A stretch of 64,000 nt of DNA from Sphingopyxis alaskensis RB2256 (GTDB lineage Bacteria; Pseudomonadota; Alphaproteobacteria; Sphingomonadales; Sphingomonadaceae): the NCBI RefSeq assembly GCF_000013985.1, contig NC_008048.1:868001-932000 (forward strand), given 5' to 3'. Below the pieces are notes generated by a model. The model was not told the DNA's origin and made no database searches. It worked only from the letters and a program-made list of their open reading frames with translations. Below, one piece after another: positions 7,273-15,716 of this stretch. The position numbers and the translations under genes were made by a program. The first letter of the stretch is position 1. Each line of letters starts with the position of its first letter.

Positions 7273-8780
7273 CGGCATCGTTCATCGATGCGATGATCGC
7301 GGCGGCGGCGCGTGCGCCGCAGGCGTCGCTGATCGTCGCATCGGACATGCGCCCGTGTGATACCACGCTCGGTGAGGTCACGGCGGCGGGGCGCCGCATG
7401 GGAAGCCGGATGACCAAGGCGGGAGTTCGGCCTGGTGATGTGGTCGGCTGTATGCTCCCCAATTGGCGCGAATGGCTCGTCGTCGCGGTTGCCGCGGCAC
7501 AGGCTGGCGCGGTCATGCTGCCGATCGTCACCATCTATGGTGCAAAGGAACTGGCGTTTATCCTGCGTCAGTCGAAGGCGCGCTGGCTTTTTACGCCCGA
7601 CCATTTTCGCGGCACCGATTATGGGCGCCTTGTCGCCGAATGCGGCGAATTGCCGATGCTCGAACGGCATATCCGTGCCGGAGAGGATTTCGGTGCGCTG
7701 GAAAGCGACGGGGCGATGGCGGACCCTGTACCGTCTGATCCCGACGAACTCGCGCTGCTGGTATATACGTCGGGGACCACCGCCGATCCCAAGGGGGTGA
7801 TGCACAGCGCGCGCACTTTGCTGGCCGAGATGGCCTCGATGCGGGAAATGCGGCGTGAGAAGGACGAGGATATTGTCATCTCGCCCTGGCCTCCCGGCCA
7901 TGTCGCGGGCGCGCTGTCGATGTACCGCTTTCTTTGCCAGGGAACGCCGCTGGTGCTGATGGATCAGTGGGACGCAGCGCTCGCCGCCGAGCTGATCGAT
8001 CGCCACAAGCCGACCTCCTCGTCGGGAACGCCCTTTCACCTGTCGGGCTTGCTCGCGGCGGCCGACGTCCATGGCCATGACCTCTCTTCGCTCCGCCAGT
8101 ATCTGGTCGGTGCGGCGCCGGTTCCGTCCTCGCTTGTCGAGCGCTGTCAGGGGCAGGGGCTCGCCGTCTATCACTGCTATGGATCGAGCGAGCATCCCAC
8201 CGTGACCTCCGGCACCGTCGACGATCCGCTCGACAAGCAGCTCCACACCGAAGGCCGGGCGATCGCGGATTGTGAAATGCGCTTCGTCGATGACGACGGC
8301 AACGATGTGCCCGCCGGTTGCGATGGCGAAATCTGCACGCGCGGACCCGACCTCTTCCTGGGCTATCTTGACCCCGCATTGAACACGGACGCCTTCCTTC
8401 CGGGGGGCTGGTATCGTACCGGCGACATCGGCCGCCTCGACGACGACGGTTATCTGCTGATTACCGATCGCAAGAAAGACATCATCATCCGCGGTGGCGA
8501 GAATATCTCGTCAAAGGAAGTCGAAGCGCTGCTGCTCGCGCATCCGGCCATCGTCGATGCGGCGGCGGTGGCGGCGCCGGACGACCGTATGGGCGAAGTG
8601 GTCCGCGCCTGCGTCGTTCTGGCGCCAGAAGCGACGCTGACGATCGACGAATTGCGCGAACATTTCTTCGCGGCCGGCATTGCGAAACAAAAGACTCCCG
8701 AACGGCTGACCATCCTGCCCGAGCTTCCGCGCAATGCATCGGGCAAGGTGTTGAAGCATGAATTGCGCCGCTGTTCCTGA
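7269..8780 (+). CDS. AMP-dependent acyl-CoA synthetase/ligase
   Basis: A 503-residue ANL-superfamily adenylating enzyme that converts a carboxylic acid, ATP and CoA to an acyl-CoA. Motifs are the phosphate loop YTSGTTADPKGV, the adenine-site motif CYGSSEHPTV, GGWYRTGDIG, the hinge DRKKDIIIRGGENIS, and the C-terminal catalytic Lys in NASGKVLK. It is last in the 4154-8780 operon after the GntR gene (4-nt overlap). It converges with the SDR gene on the other strand across a 17-bp gap with no visible terminator. Acid substrate unknown. Confidence 0.92.
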   Translation: MTASFIDAMIAAAARAPQASLIVASDMRPCDTTLGEVTAAGRRMGSRMTKAGVRPGDVVGCMLPNWREWLVVAVAAAQAGAVMLPIVTIYGAKELAFILRQSKARWLFTPDHFRGTDYGRLVAECGELPMLERHIRAGEDFGALESDGAMADPVPSDPDELALLVYTSGTTADPKGVMHSARTLLAEMASMREMRREKDEDIVISPWPPGHVAGALSMYRFLCQGTPLVLMDQWDAALAAELIDRHKPTSSSGTPFHLSGLLAAADVHGHDLSSLRQYLVGAAPVPSSLVERCQGQGLAVYHCYGSSEHPTVTSGTVDDPLDKQLHTEGRAIADCEMRFVDDDGNDVPAGCDGEICTRGPDLFLGYLDPALNTDAFLPGGWYRTGDIGRLDDDGYLLITDRKKDIIIRGGENISSKEVEALLLAHPAIVDAAAVAAPDDRMGEVVRACVVLAPEATLTIDELREHFFAAGIAKQKTPERLTILPELPRNASGKVLKHELRRCS

Positions 8781-8797
8781 ACCGGCGCCATCGAGCG

Positions 8798-9586
8798 TCA
8801 ATTCCGCATGATGAAGCCGCCATCGACGTTCAGCGCCTGCCCCGTGATCCAGTCGCCCGCGGGCGAGCAAAGGAGCAGGAGGGCGCCGACCAGATCCTGG
8901 GGCTCGCCGCGCGGCTGTTTGACGACGCGCGCCATCGCGGCCTGGACGAAGGGGCTGTCCTCGGGGGTCAGTGCCTTGCCCGCGTCCGACATGGTCATGC
9001 CCGGCGCAATCGCATTGACGTTGATGTTCATCCGTCCGAGTTCGGTGGCAAGCGTCGTGGTCAGCCCCAACAGGGCGACCTTGCTGATGCCATAGGGCGT
9101 TTGCGCGGGAAAAGCGCCAGCGGACAGCTGGTTGACGATCTTGCCGCCGCCGCGCGCCTGAAACAGCGGGACGGCGGCCTTTGAACAGATCAGCGCACCG
9201 GTAAGGTTCACGCGCATCAAGCGTTCGAAATCGGCGATGCTCGTCTGGATCGCGGGCGTCCCGACGGCTTCGACCATCAACGCCGCATTGTTGACCAGAA
9301 TGTCCAGTCCGCCAAAAGCCGACCGGGTTGCCTCCATCATTGCCGCAACCGATGCTTCGTCGGCGATATCGACCTGAATCGCGAGCGCGGTGCCGCCGCC
9401 ATCGTTGATTTCGGCCGCGACGCGCTCGGCGCCTTCCTTGTTCAGATCGGCGACCACGACGCTCGCCCCGGCATTGGCGAGGCCGACGGCATAGGCGCGT
9501 CCGATGCTGTTGCCGCGCCCGCCCGCGCCGGTGACGATGGCGACCTTGCCGTCCAGATCGAACCGGGCATTGGTGAAATCCGGCAT
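8798..9586 (-). CDS. SDR family oxidoreductase
   Basis: A 262-residue SDR. The cofactor motif TGAGGRGNSIGRA is two residues longer than usual, as in several 3-hydroxyacyl / cyclohexanol-type dehydrogenases. ILVNNAALM, catalytic Ser in NQLSAGAF, YGISK and WITGQALNVDGGF follow. Its AGGAGG overlaps the 3' end of the upstream aldehyde dehydrogenase gene. With that gene and the P450 it could form an alcohol-aldehyde-acid oxidation set. It is the last gene of the leftward unit 12289-8798. Confidence 0.88.
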   Translation of the reverse strand: MPDFTNARFDLDGKVAIVTGAGGRGNSIGRAYAVGLANAGASVVVADLNKEGAERVAAEINDGGGTALAIQVDIADEASVAAMMEATRSAFGGLDILVNNAALMVEAVGTPAIQTSIADFERLMRVNLTGALICSKAAVPLFQARGGGKIVNQLSAGAFPAQTPYGISKVALLGLTTTLATELGRMNINVNAIAPGMTMSDAGKALTPEDSPFVQAAMARVVKQPRGEPQDLVGALLLLCSPAGDWITGQALNVDGGFIMRN

Positions 9587-9588
9587 GC

Positions 9589-11073
9589 TTACGCCTCCTG
9601 CTTCGGAAAAATCGGGGCGCCGACGCCGATGGTCACGGTCTTGTAGTGAAGGAACTCGTCGATCCCGGCCTTGCCGCCTTCCTTGCCAAAGCCGGAGATG
9701 CCGATGCCGCCAAAGGGCGTATGCGGATTGATCTGGAAACCGCCATTATTATAGACGCCGCCCGCGTTCAGCCGCTCCGACAGGCGATGCACCCGCTGAA
9801 GGTCGTTCGACTGGATATAGGCAGCCAGGCCATATTCGCTGTTGTTTGCAATGGCGACGGCTTCATCCTCGTCATGAAATTTCATGACGATGACCGCCGG
9901 CCCGAAAATCTCGACCTGACTGATCTCATGATCCGGATCGGCATCGACGATCAGCGTCGGTTCGATGAAATTGCCGTCGGCCAGATCGCCGCCGCATCGA
10001 CCACCGCCCAGTTCGAAGGTGCAGGCATTGTCGGCGCGGGCGCGTTCGAACATGCCCAGGATACGATCGACGGCGGCCTTGTTGATCACCGGGCCGACCG
10101 CAACCGTCGGGTCCATCGGATCGCCAACCTTGAACTGCGCAATGATCGCTTTCAGGCGGGCGACGAAATCGTCATAAATGTCGGCGTGGACGATCTGCCG
10201 CGTTGGCAGGGCGCAGCCCTGGCCGGACAGGCACCCGACGGTCCAGAAAACGGCGCGTTCCGCCGCCGCCTGAAGGTCACAGTCGGGAAAGACGATGCTG
10301 GCGGATTTTCCACCCAGTTCCATCACGCTGGGCTTGATCTCTTCGGCGCAGGCGGCCAGAATCTTGCGCGCGGTGATCGGCCCGCCAGTGAAGCTGATCT
10401 TGCGGATTTTCTTGTGCCGGACGATTGCTTCGCCGCACGCGGCATTGCCCGGCAAGATCGACAATACGCCGTCCGGTACCCCCGCCTCGCGGCACAATTG
10501 CGCGAACAGTTCGGGAGCAAAGGGGGTGATTTCGGCGGGTTTGCAGATGACGCAATTGCCCGCGGCCAGCGCCGCGCACACCTTCATGCACAGGGAGATC
10601 AGCGGCCCGTTCCAGGTGATGATGATGCCAATGATCCCGATCGGTTCGGGCACCGAATAGGAAAATTCGCCGCGCGTATCGAAGGTGCTCATCAATTCGC
10701 CGGTCAGCTTGTCGCACCAGCCGGCATAATAGCGGGTCCAGGCGACGGCCGTGTCGACCCCGCGCTCGCCGACCATCAGCGTGGTGCCGCCGTCGAGCGC
10801 CGCCATTTCGGCAAGTTTCGCCTTGTTGGCGTCCAGCAGGTCGGCAAGGCGGTTCAATATGTCGCGGCGCGCCTCCGGCCGCGTTCGCCGCCACTCATCG
10901 CGCACGGCTTCGGCTCTGGCGACAGCCTCTTCGACTTCCTTGGCCCCGGCGAGGGGGATGTCGGCCTGCACCGTCTGTTTGACCGGATGCAGGTGCGAAT
11001 GCGTCCCACCCGTGCCGCTCGTGCGTTGCTCATGTCCCAGATGCAGATGCACCGCGGGTGCTGCGCTTGCCAT
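9589..11073 (-). CDS. Aldehyde dehydrogenase (NAD(P)-dependent)
   Basis: A 494-residue ALDH-superfamily enzyme oxidising an aldehyde to an acid. The NAD-site segment TWNGPLISLCMKVCAALAAGNCVICKPAE, catalytic-base Glu in MELGGKS, and nucleophile Cys in SGQGCALPTRQ are all present. I start at ATG 11071-11073, which has GGGAG 8 nt upstream, rather than the TTG five codons earlier. The unusual His-rich N-terminus (HLHLGHEQ ... THSHLHP) is not a known motif. It lies 22 bp after the P450 gene and 2 bp before the SDR gene, implying sequential oxidation. Confidence 0.92.
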   Translation of the reverse strand: MASAAPAVHLHLGHEQRTSGTGGTHSHLHPVKQTVQADIPLAGAKEVEEAVARAEAVRDEWRRTRPEARRDILNRLADLLDANKAKLAEMAALDGGTTLMVGERGVDTAVAWTRYYAGWCDKLTGELMSTFDTRGEFSYSVPEPIGIIGIIITWNGPLISLCMKVCAALAAGNCVICKPAEITPFAPELFAQLCREAGVPDGVLSILPGNAACGEAIVRHKKIRKISFTGGPITARKILAACAEEIKPSVMELGGKSASIVFPDCDLQAAAERAVFWTVGCLSGQGCALPTRQIVHADIYDDFVARLKAIIAQFKVGDPMDPTVAVGPVINKAAVDRILGMFERARADNACTFELGGGRCGGDLADGNFIEPTLIVDADPDHEISQVEIFGPAVIVMKFHDEDEAVAIANNSEYGLAAYIQSNDLQRVHRLSERLNAGGVYNNGGFQINPHTPFGGIGISGFGKEGGKAGIDEFLHYKTVTIGVGAPIFPKQEA

Positions 11074-11095
11074 GCTCTTTTCTCCCAAAATTATG

Positions 11096-12289
11096 TCAGG
11101 CGTCCCACGCCAGATGCAAATGTTCGAGGGCCATCACGCTGCCGCCGCGACAGCTTTCGTCGCCGGTTTCAACCTGGCGGAAGTGGCCGATCCGGCTGAA
11201 CCAGGCGCGATAGAAAATGATCAATTCCATGCGCGCCAGATGCAGCCCCAGGCAGGTGTGGATTCCCGATCCGAAGGCGGCGTGGCGATAGAATTGGCGC
11301 TCGACCGACACCGTGGCGGGGTCGGGATTGAGCGCTTCGTCCCAGCCGACGAGCGGCAGGGGAGCAAGGATGCAATCGCCGGCGCGAAGCTGTGCGCCCT
11401 CCAGCTCCGTATCCTGAACGATGTAGCGCGGCGTCGCGACAAAGGCATAGCGTCGCAGCAATTCCTCGACCAGATCGGGGATCACGCCCGGATCGTCGAT
11501 TGCCCGCTGCCGCAAGGCGCTGTCATGCGCCAGGTGGCGCATTCCGAAGCTCATCGCATTTGTGACCGTATCCAGCCCGGCAAGGAACATCAGGAAACCG
11601 ATCGACATCAATTCGTCGAATTGCAGGCGTCGGCCGTCGACTTCGCTGACGATGATCTTCGAAATCATGTCGTCCTCTGGCGCCGCCATCCGCGCCTGGA
11701 TCAGCTCGGCGATATGGCCCAGAATGCGCTGCGCGAGCAGGTTGCGCTCCTCCGGGCTGGCGCGGGCGCCGAAAAAATCCACGACCAGATGCCGGAACTC
11801 GTCAAAGCGTTCCATCGGAAAGCCGAACAATTCCATGAACACGGCCACCGGCAGCCGCGAGGCGACGGCGGCGACGAATTCGCATTCGCCCGCGTCCGCC
11901 ACTTCGCTCAGCAGGCGGTCGGTCCATTCGGCGACGCGTCCTTCCAGCGGTTCGATCGCCTTGGATTCAAAAAAAGGGCGCAGCATCTGTCGATATGGCC
12001 GGTGCTCGGGCGGATCGAGCATTTCGGGAATCATCTTCGGCTGGTTGGGGTTTGGGGGAATCGACAGATAGCGGCTCGAAAATATCTCCGGGTGCCGCAC
12101 CACATGCTGCACCGACGCGCCGGTGTTGCAGACCCAATGGCCGCCGTGGGCGTTGGTCCAGAATACCGGCGGCGCGGTTTCCTTCAGCTCCCAATAGCGT
12201 GCGTGACAATCGGCAAGGATGCCGGGATCGGCGATATAATCGAATTCGAACACCGGCGAACGCGCCGGTTGCACGGGCGACTCACTCAT
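11096..12289 (-). CDS. Cytochrome P450
   Basis: A 397-residue soluble bacterial P450. The I-helix oxygen-binding motif is AGLDT, the K-helix ExxR is EELLRR, and the heme loop FGSGIHTCLG has the Cys thiolate at about residue 346. It probably hydroxylates a terpenoid, steroid or fatty-acid-like substrate, with the product passed to the co-transcribed ALDH and SDR. No ferredoxin or ferredoxin reductase gene is visible in the window. The ATG has AGGAGAGGATAG in front, and a TetR-type palindrome lies 24 bp upstream of it. Confidence 0.93.
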   Translation of the reverse strand: MSESPVQPARSPVFEFDYIADPGILADCHARYWELKETAPPVFWTNAHGGHWVCNTGASVQHVVRHPEIFSSRYLSIPPNPNQPKMIPEMLDPPEHRPYRQMLRPFFESKAIEPLEGRVAEWTDRLLSEVADAGECEFVAAVASRLPVAVFMELFGFPMERFDEFRHLVVDFFGARASPEERNLLAQRILGHIAELIQARMAAPEDDMISKIIVSEVDGRRLQFDELMSIGFLMFLAGLDTVTNAMSFGMRHLAHDSALRQRAIDDPGVIPDLVEELLRRYAFVATPRYIVQDTELEGAQLRAGDCILAPLPLVGWDEALNPDPATVSVERQFYRHAAFGSGIHTCLGLHLARMELIIFYRAWFSRIGHFRQVETGDESCRGGSVMALEHLHLAWDA

Positions 12290-12312
12290 CTATCCTCTCC
12301 TCTTGCCAACAA

Positions 12313-12328
12313 GTAAACGCACGTTTAC
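12313..12328. promoter_or_regulatory. TetR-type operator between P450 and tetR
   Basis: A perfect inverted repeat, GTAAACG-CA-CGTTTAC, sits in the 63-bp divergent gap, 24 bp from both the P450 start and the tetR start. Size and symmetry are those of a TetR-family operator, so the neighbouring regulator probably represses both itself and the P450-ALDH-SDR unit. Confidence 0.7.
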
Positions 12329-12352
12329 ATCGGGAGTCAACGGGGAGGCGTC

Positions 12353-12913
12353 ATGGCGACAAAGATTGACCTGCGGCCGCGCGATGCCGACCGGACGCGC
12401 GAAGCGATATTGCAGGCAGCGCAGCAGGTGTTTGCCGAGAAAGGTTTCGCCGCAGCGACGATACGCGACATCACTGCGCGTGCCGGGGTGAACCAGTCGC
12501 TCGTCAGCCGCTATTTCGGGGGCAAGCTCAAATTGTTCGAGGCCGCGCTGGAGGCGGCGCTGGACGCGCGGTTGATGACCGACCTGCCGAAAGCCCGATT
12601 CGGCAAGCTTATCGTGGCGCGCTTCGCCGACGGGGACGGGCGCGTCAGCCCCCTGCCGATGCTGTTTCGCGCAGCCGCCGACGCCGAAGCGCGCGTCGTG
12701 GCGCAGCGGTTGCTGCACGAAAGGGTGTTCGAACCGCTGGCGCGGTGGATCGGCGGGGCCGATGCCAGCGTTCGCGCGGCGCGTTTGATGATGATCTCGC
12801 TCGGCTTCTTTACGTACCGCGAACAGCTTCCGCTGGCCGGGTTTGCAGGCGCGGTCGATCCCGACCTGCGCCGCTGGCTGGAGGATGAGTTTCAGGCGAT
12901 CGTCGACAACTGA
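12353..12913 (+). CDS. TetR/AcrR family transcriptional regulator
   Basis: A 186-residue one-ligand repressor. The N-terminal HTH is canonical (EAILQAAQQVFAEKGFAAAT, then ITARAGVNQSLVSRYFGGK), followed by a helical ligand-binding domain of the short AefR/PsrA-like size. GGGGAGG precedes the ATG. It is divergent from the P450 operon with a perfect palindrome between them, and 4 bp from the convergent acyl-CoA dehydrogenase gene. Its target is most simply the P450-ALDH-SDR operon. Confidence 0.9.
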   Translation: MATKIDLRPRDADRTREAILQAAQQVFAEKGFAAATIRDITARAGVNQSLVSRYFGGKLKLFEAALEAALDARLMTDLPKARFGKLIVARFADGDGRVSPLPMLFRAAADAEARVVAQRLLHERVFEPLARWIGGADASVRAARLMMISLGFFTYREQLPLAGFAGAVDPDLRRWLEDEFQAIVDN

Positions 12914-12917
12914 CATC

Positions 12918-13808
12918 TCAGGCACTGGCCAATAAGGCGCTTCGCTCGGCCGGAATGACGAACTGTAGCAGATGCGCGCGCTTCAGGCACAGATGGGGCA
13001 AGGCTTCGTCGGTCATGCCGATCCCGCCGTGCACCTGAATGTTGGCGCGGCTATTTTCCAGCGCGGCCTGGTCGGCGAGTCGCTTCGCCGCCGCCACATG
13101 AAACGCCGCTTCATCGGCGTTGGAATCGAGTGCGCACGCCGCATAATATAGCTGCGAACGAGCGACGGCAGCGCGCACGGCCATGTCGGCGCACATATGT
13201 TTGATCGCCTGAAACCAGCCGATCGGCCGCTCGAATTGTTCGCGTATCAGGGCATATCCGGCGGCCATGTCACGCGCCGCGTCGGCACAGCCGACCGCGA
13301 ACGCAGCGGCGACAAGCTGGAGGTGCAGCGCAGCGCGGGCATCGGCAAGCGCATGAGCCGAAGGCGGTTCGTCGAAGCGGGCGACCGTTACGGTAGGGTC
13401 GAGCGAAGGCTGCGCGCTCAACGCTGCTGGAAGATCGAAAAGCATTGCGCGACGATCGACAACGCCCAGCGCGGCCGACGCATCGGAGCCGTCCAGCACC
13501 CGCAACATCCTGCCCTCGGTCACGGCCAGCGCGACTTTGACCTGGCGGGGTTCCCAGCGCGCGGCGACGGCGCTCGACAGCAGCGCCACCGGCGCTAGAA
13601 AGCGGCCCAACTCGGCAAAGACCAGCGCTTCGGTCGCGTGGTCCAGCTCCATTTCGGGGCCGGTCATCGAGGCCCAGCCCATCGCGTCGATCTGCGGCCA
13701 AAGATCGCGACTGCGCGAGCGCGCGTTTTCGAGCGGCATATGATCGCGGCACCAGTCGGCGGTGGCGGAAACAAGGGCAATCTGGTCGTCGTTCGGGGTC
13801 AGGTCCAT
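12918..13808 (-). CDS. Acyl-CoA dehydrogenase-like subunit (small partner)
   Basis: A 296-residue acyl-CoA dehydrogenase homologue, shorter than the usual ~380 and without the clear FAD-binding middle domain. The C-terminal domain is well conserved (FERPIGWFQAIKHMCADM and IQVHGGIGMTDEALPHL). The start is ATG 13806-13808, 4 bp after the stop of the full-length dehydrogenase. Such long-plus-short adjacent pairs form alpha2beta2 heterotetramers in steroid catabolism (FadE28-FadE29 of Mycobacterium). I infer the same here, acting on a bulky acyl-CoA. Confidence 0.87.
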   Translation of the reverse strand: MDLTPNDDQIALVSATADWCRDHMPLENARSRSRDLWPQIDAMGWASMTGPEMELDHATEALVFAELGRFLAPVALLSSAVAARWEPRQVKVALAVTEGRMLRVLDGSDASAALGVVDRRAMLFDLPAALSAQPSLDPTVTVARFDEPPSAHALADARAALHLQLVAAAFAVGCADAARDMAAGYALIREQFERPIGWFQAIKHMCADMAVRAAVARSQLYYAACALDSNADEAAFHVAAAKRLADQAALENSRANIQVHGGIGMTDEALPHLCLKRAHLLQFVIPAERSALLASA

Positions 13809-13812
13809 CGTG

Positions 13813-14964
13813 TCACCGGGATTTGGGCAGGCCGAGCAGCCGCTCGCCGATGATGTCGCGCTGGATCTGGGCGCTGCCCCCGGCGATGGTGGCCGCGAAG
13901 CCGCGCAGATAATCCGCGACCTCGTCATCGTCGCCATATTGAAAATCGAGCATCGCGGCGCCTTTCAGCCGCACTGCCATGCGTTCCAGCCGTTGCCCGA
14001 GTTCCGATGTGAACAGGCGGATTACGGATGCCTCCGGCCCCGGCTGGCCCGTCCGCATGACTTCGGATATGTTGCGATAGGTCATCGCCCGCACCGCCGC
14101 GACCTCGGCGCGCATCTGGGCCAGATCGTCGGCGATGCAATCGTCCGCGATCCTGCCGTTCGCGCGCGCTGTAGCGATCAGTTCTTCGATTTCCTGGCTC
14201 TGCTTCACCTGATCGGCGATGAAGCCGGTGCCTCGCTCAAAGCTCAACGTGGACATCGCGACTTTCCAGCCATTACCCAGTCCGCCGACGACATTCGCCA
14301 GCGGGATGCGGACATCGTCGTAGAACACTTCGGCAAATTCGGTTTGCCCCGACATCTTGCGGATCGGCCGCACGGTGATGCCGGGGGTGTGCATGTCGCA
14401 TATCACCCAGCTCAACCCCGCGTGCCGCCGCGACCCTTCCTCGGTGCGCAGCACCAGCTCTTGCCAGTCGGCGACATGGGCGAAGCTGGTCCATATCTTG
14501 GACCCGTTGACGATCAGCTCGTCCCCTTCGATCCGCCCGTGTGTCCGGATGCCGGCAAGGTCCGATCCGGCACCGGGCTCCGAGAAACCCTGGCACCAGA
14601 TCGATTCGCCTTTCAGGATGCGCGGCAGATGCCAGGCCTTCTGTTCTTCGCTGGCGTTGAGGATCAGGGTCGGGCCGCCGTGATTGATGCCGACGAAATT
14701 GGCGCCGATCCACGGCGCGTGGGCCTTTGCATATTCCTCCAGCCAGATGACCTGCTGAACGATCGACAGGCCGCGCCCGCCATATTCGCTCGGCCAGTTG
14801 ATTCCCGCCCAGCCGGCGTCGAACAATTGCCGTTGCCACGCCTTGTCGAACACGATCGCCTCGGCGGCGTCGATGGGGCGCTTTTCGGTCGGCACATTGG
14901 CGTTCAGCCATTCGCGGCATTCGTCGCGGAATCGGGCTTCATCGGGGGAAAAGCCGATGTCCAT
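13813..14964 (-). CDS. Acyl-CoA dehydrogenase (large partner)
   Basis: A 383-residue FAD-dependent acyl-CoA dehydrogenase. WCQGFSEPGAGSDLAGI and DELIVNGSKIWTSFAHVADW form the FAD/substrate site, SFERGTGF lies in the C-terminal domain, and TIAGGSAQIQRDIIGERLLGLP is the family signature at the end. Transcribed just before the short dehydrogenase subunit, probably forming one heteromeric enzyme. The ATG shares one base with the stop of the upstream enoyl-CoA hydratase gene. Confidence 0.92.
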   Translation of the reverse strand: MDIGFSPDEARFRDECREWLNANVPTEKRPIDAAEAIVFDKAWQRQLFDAGWAGINWPSEYGGRGLSIVQQVIWLEEYAKAHAPWIGANFVGINHGGPTLILNASEEQKAWHLPRILKGESIWCQGFSEPGAGSDLAGIRTHGRIEGDELIVNGSKIWTSFAHVADWQELVLRTEEGSRRHAGLSWVICDMHTPGITVRPIRKMSGQTEFAEVFYDDVRIPLANVVGGLGNGWKVAMSTLSFERGTGFIADQVKQSQEIEELIATARANGRIADDCIADDLAQMRAEVAAVRAMTYRNISEVMRTGQPGPEASVIRLFTSELGQRLERMAVRLKGAAMLDFQYGDDDEVADYLRGFAATIAGGSAQIQRDIIGERLLGLPKSR

Positions 14965-15716
14965 CAGCCGCCCTTTCGCGCGCTGCCGATCGCTTCGCCC
15001 TTTTGCCGCATGGCCGGGTCGAACCCCGCATTACGCATCAATTCATGGGAAAGGCCGGTGTCCAGCGCCATGCCGTCGGTGTCATAGACCAACCGCTTGT
15101 TCTCGGCATTGCTGTGGCGGCTGTTGTCCAGGATCAGCGCGGCGAGTTCGGTCACTTTCGCGTCCAGATCGGCGTCGGCGACGCAATGATTGGCAAGGCC
15201 CATCGCCGCTGCCTCGGCGCCGCTATAGGGACGACTGGTGAACATCATCTCCAGTGCCCTGGCCTGACCGATCCGGCGGGGCAGGCGCTGGGACAGGCCC
15301 CAGCCGGGGACAAGGCCCCATTTGCCGTGGGTGTCGGCGAAACGGGCGCTGTCGCCGCAGACGATGAAATCGGCGGCCAGCGCAAGTTCGAGGCCGCCGG
15401 TATAGCAGCTCCCGGAAACCTTTGCGATGACCGGCTGGCGCAGCTTGGTCAGGCGTTCCAGAATCAGCATTTCCTGGCGAAGCCAACCGAGTGCATCGGC
15501 GTGCGGCGCCTGTTTCAGGTCGTGACCGGCACAGAAATGCCCGCCCGCGCCGGTGATGACCACCAGCCCCGTATCGCGATCGCTTTCGAGGTCGCGGATG
15601 TGGGCACGAAAGGCACGGAACAGGTCACGGTTGATGGCATTGCGCTTGTCGGGGCGGTTGAGCGTCAGCGTACAGATGCCGCCGGAGTCCTCCCGGATGA
15701 CGAGCGGTTTGCTCAT
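14964..15716 (-). CDS. Enoyl-CoA hydratase/isomerase family protein
   Basis: A 250-residue crotonase. The oxyanion-hole segments are CAGHDLKQ and GSCYTGGLELALAADF, and the Glu of GGLEL matches the first catalytic Glu. At the position of the second Glu (normally PEI..G) the sequence reads THGKWGLVPGWGLSQRL, so that acid is absent. The protein may therefore be an isomerase or a hydratase variant rather than a standard two-Glu hydratase. It overlaps its upstream SDR neighbour by 4 nt and the downstream dehydrogenase by 1 nt. Confidence 0.88.
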   Translation of the reverse strand: MSKPLVIREDSGGICTLTLNRPDKRNAINRDLFRAFRAHIRDLESDRDTGLVVITGAGGHFCAGHDLKQAPHADALGWLRQEMLILERLTKLRQPVIAKVSGSCYTGGLELALAADFIVCGDSARFADTHGKWGLVPGWGLSQRLPRRIGQARALEMMFTSRPYSGAEAAAMGLANHCVADADLDAKVTELAALILDNSRHSNAENKRLVYDTDGMALDTGLSHELMRNAGFDPAMRQKGEAIGSARKGG

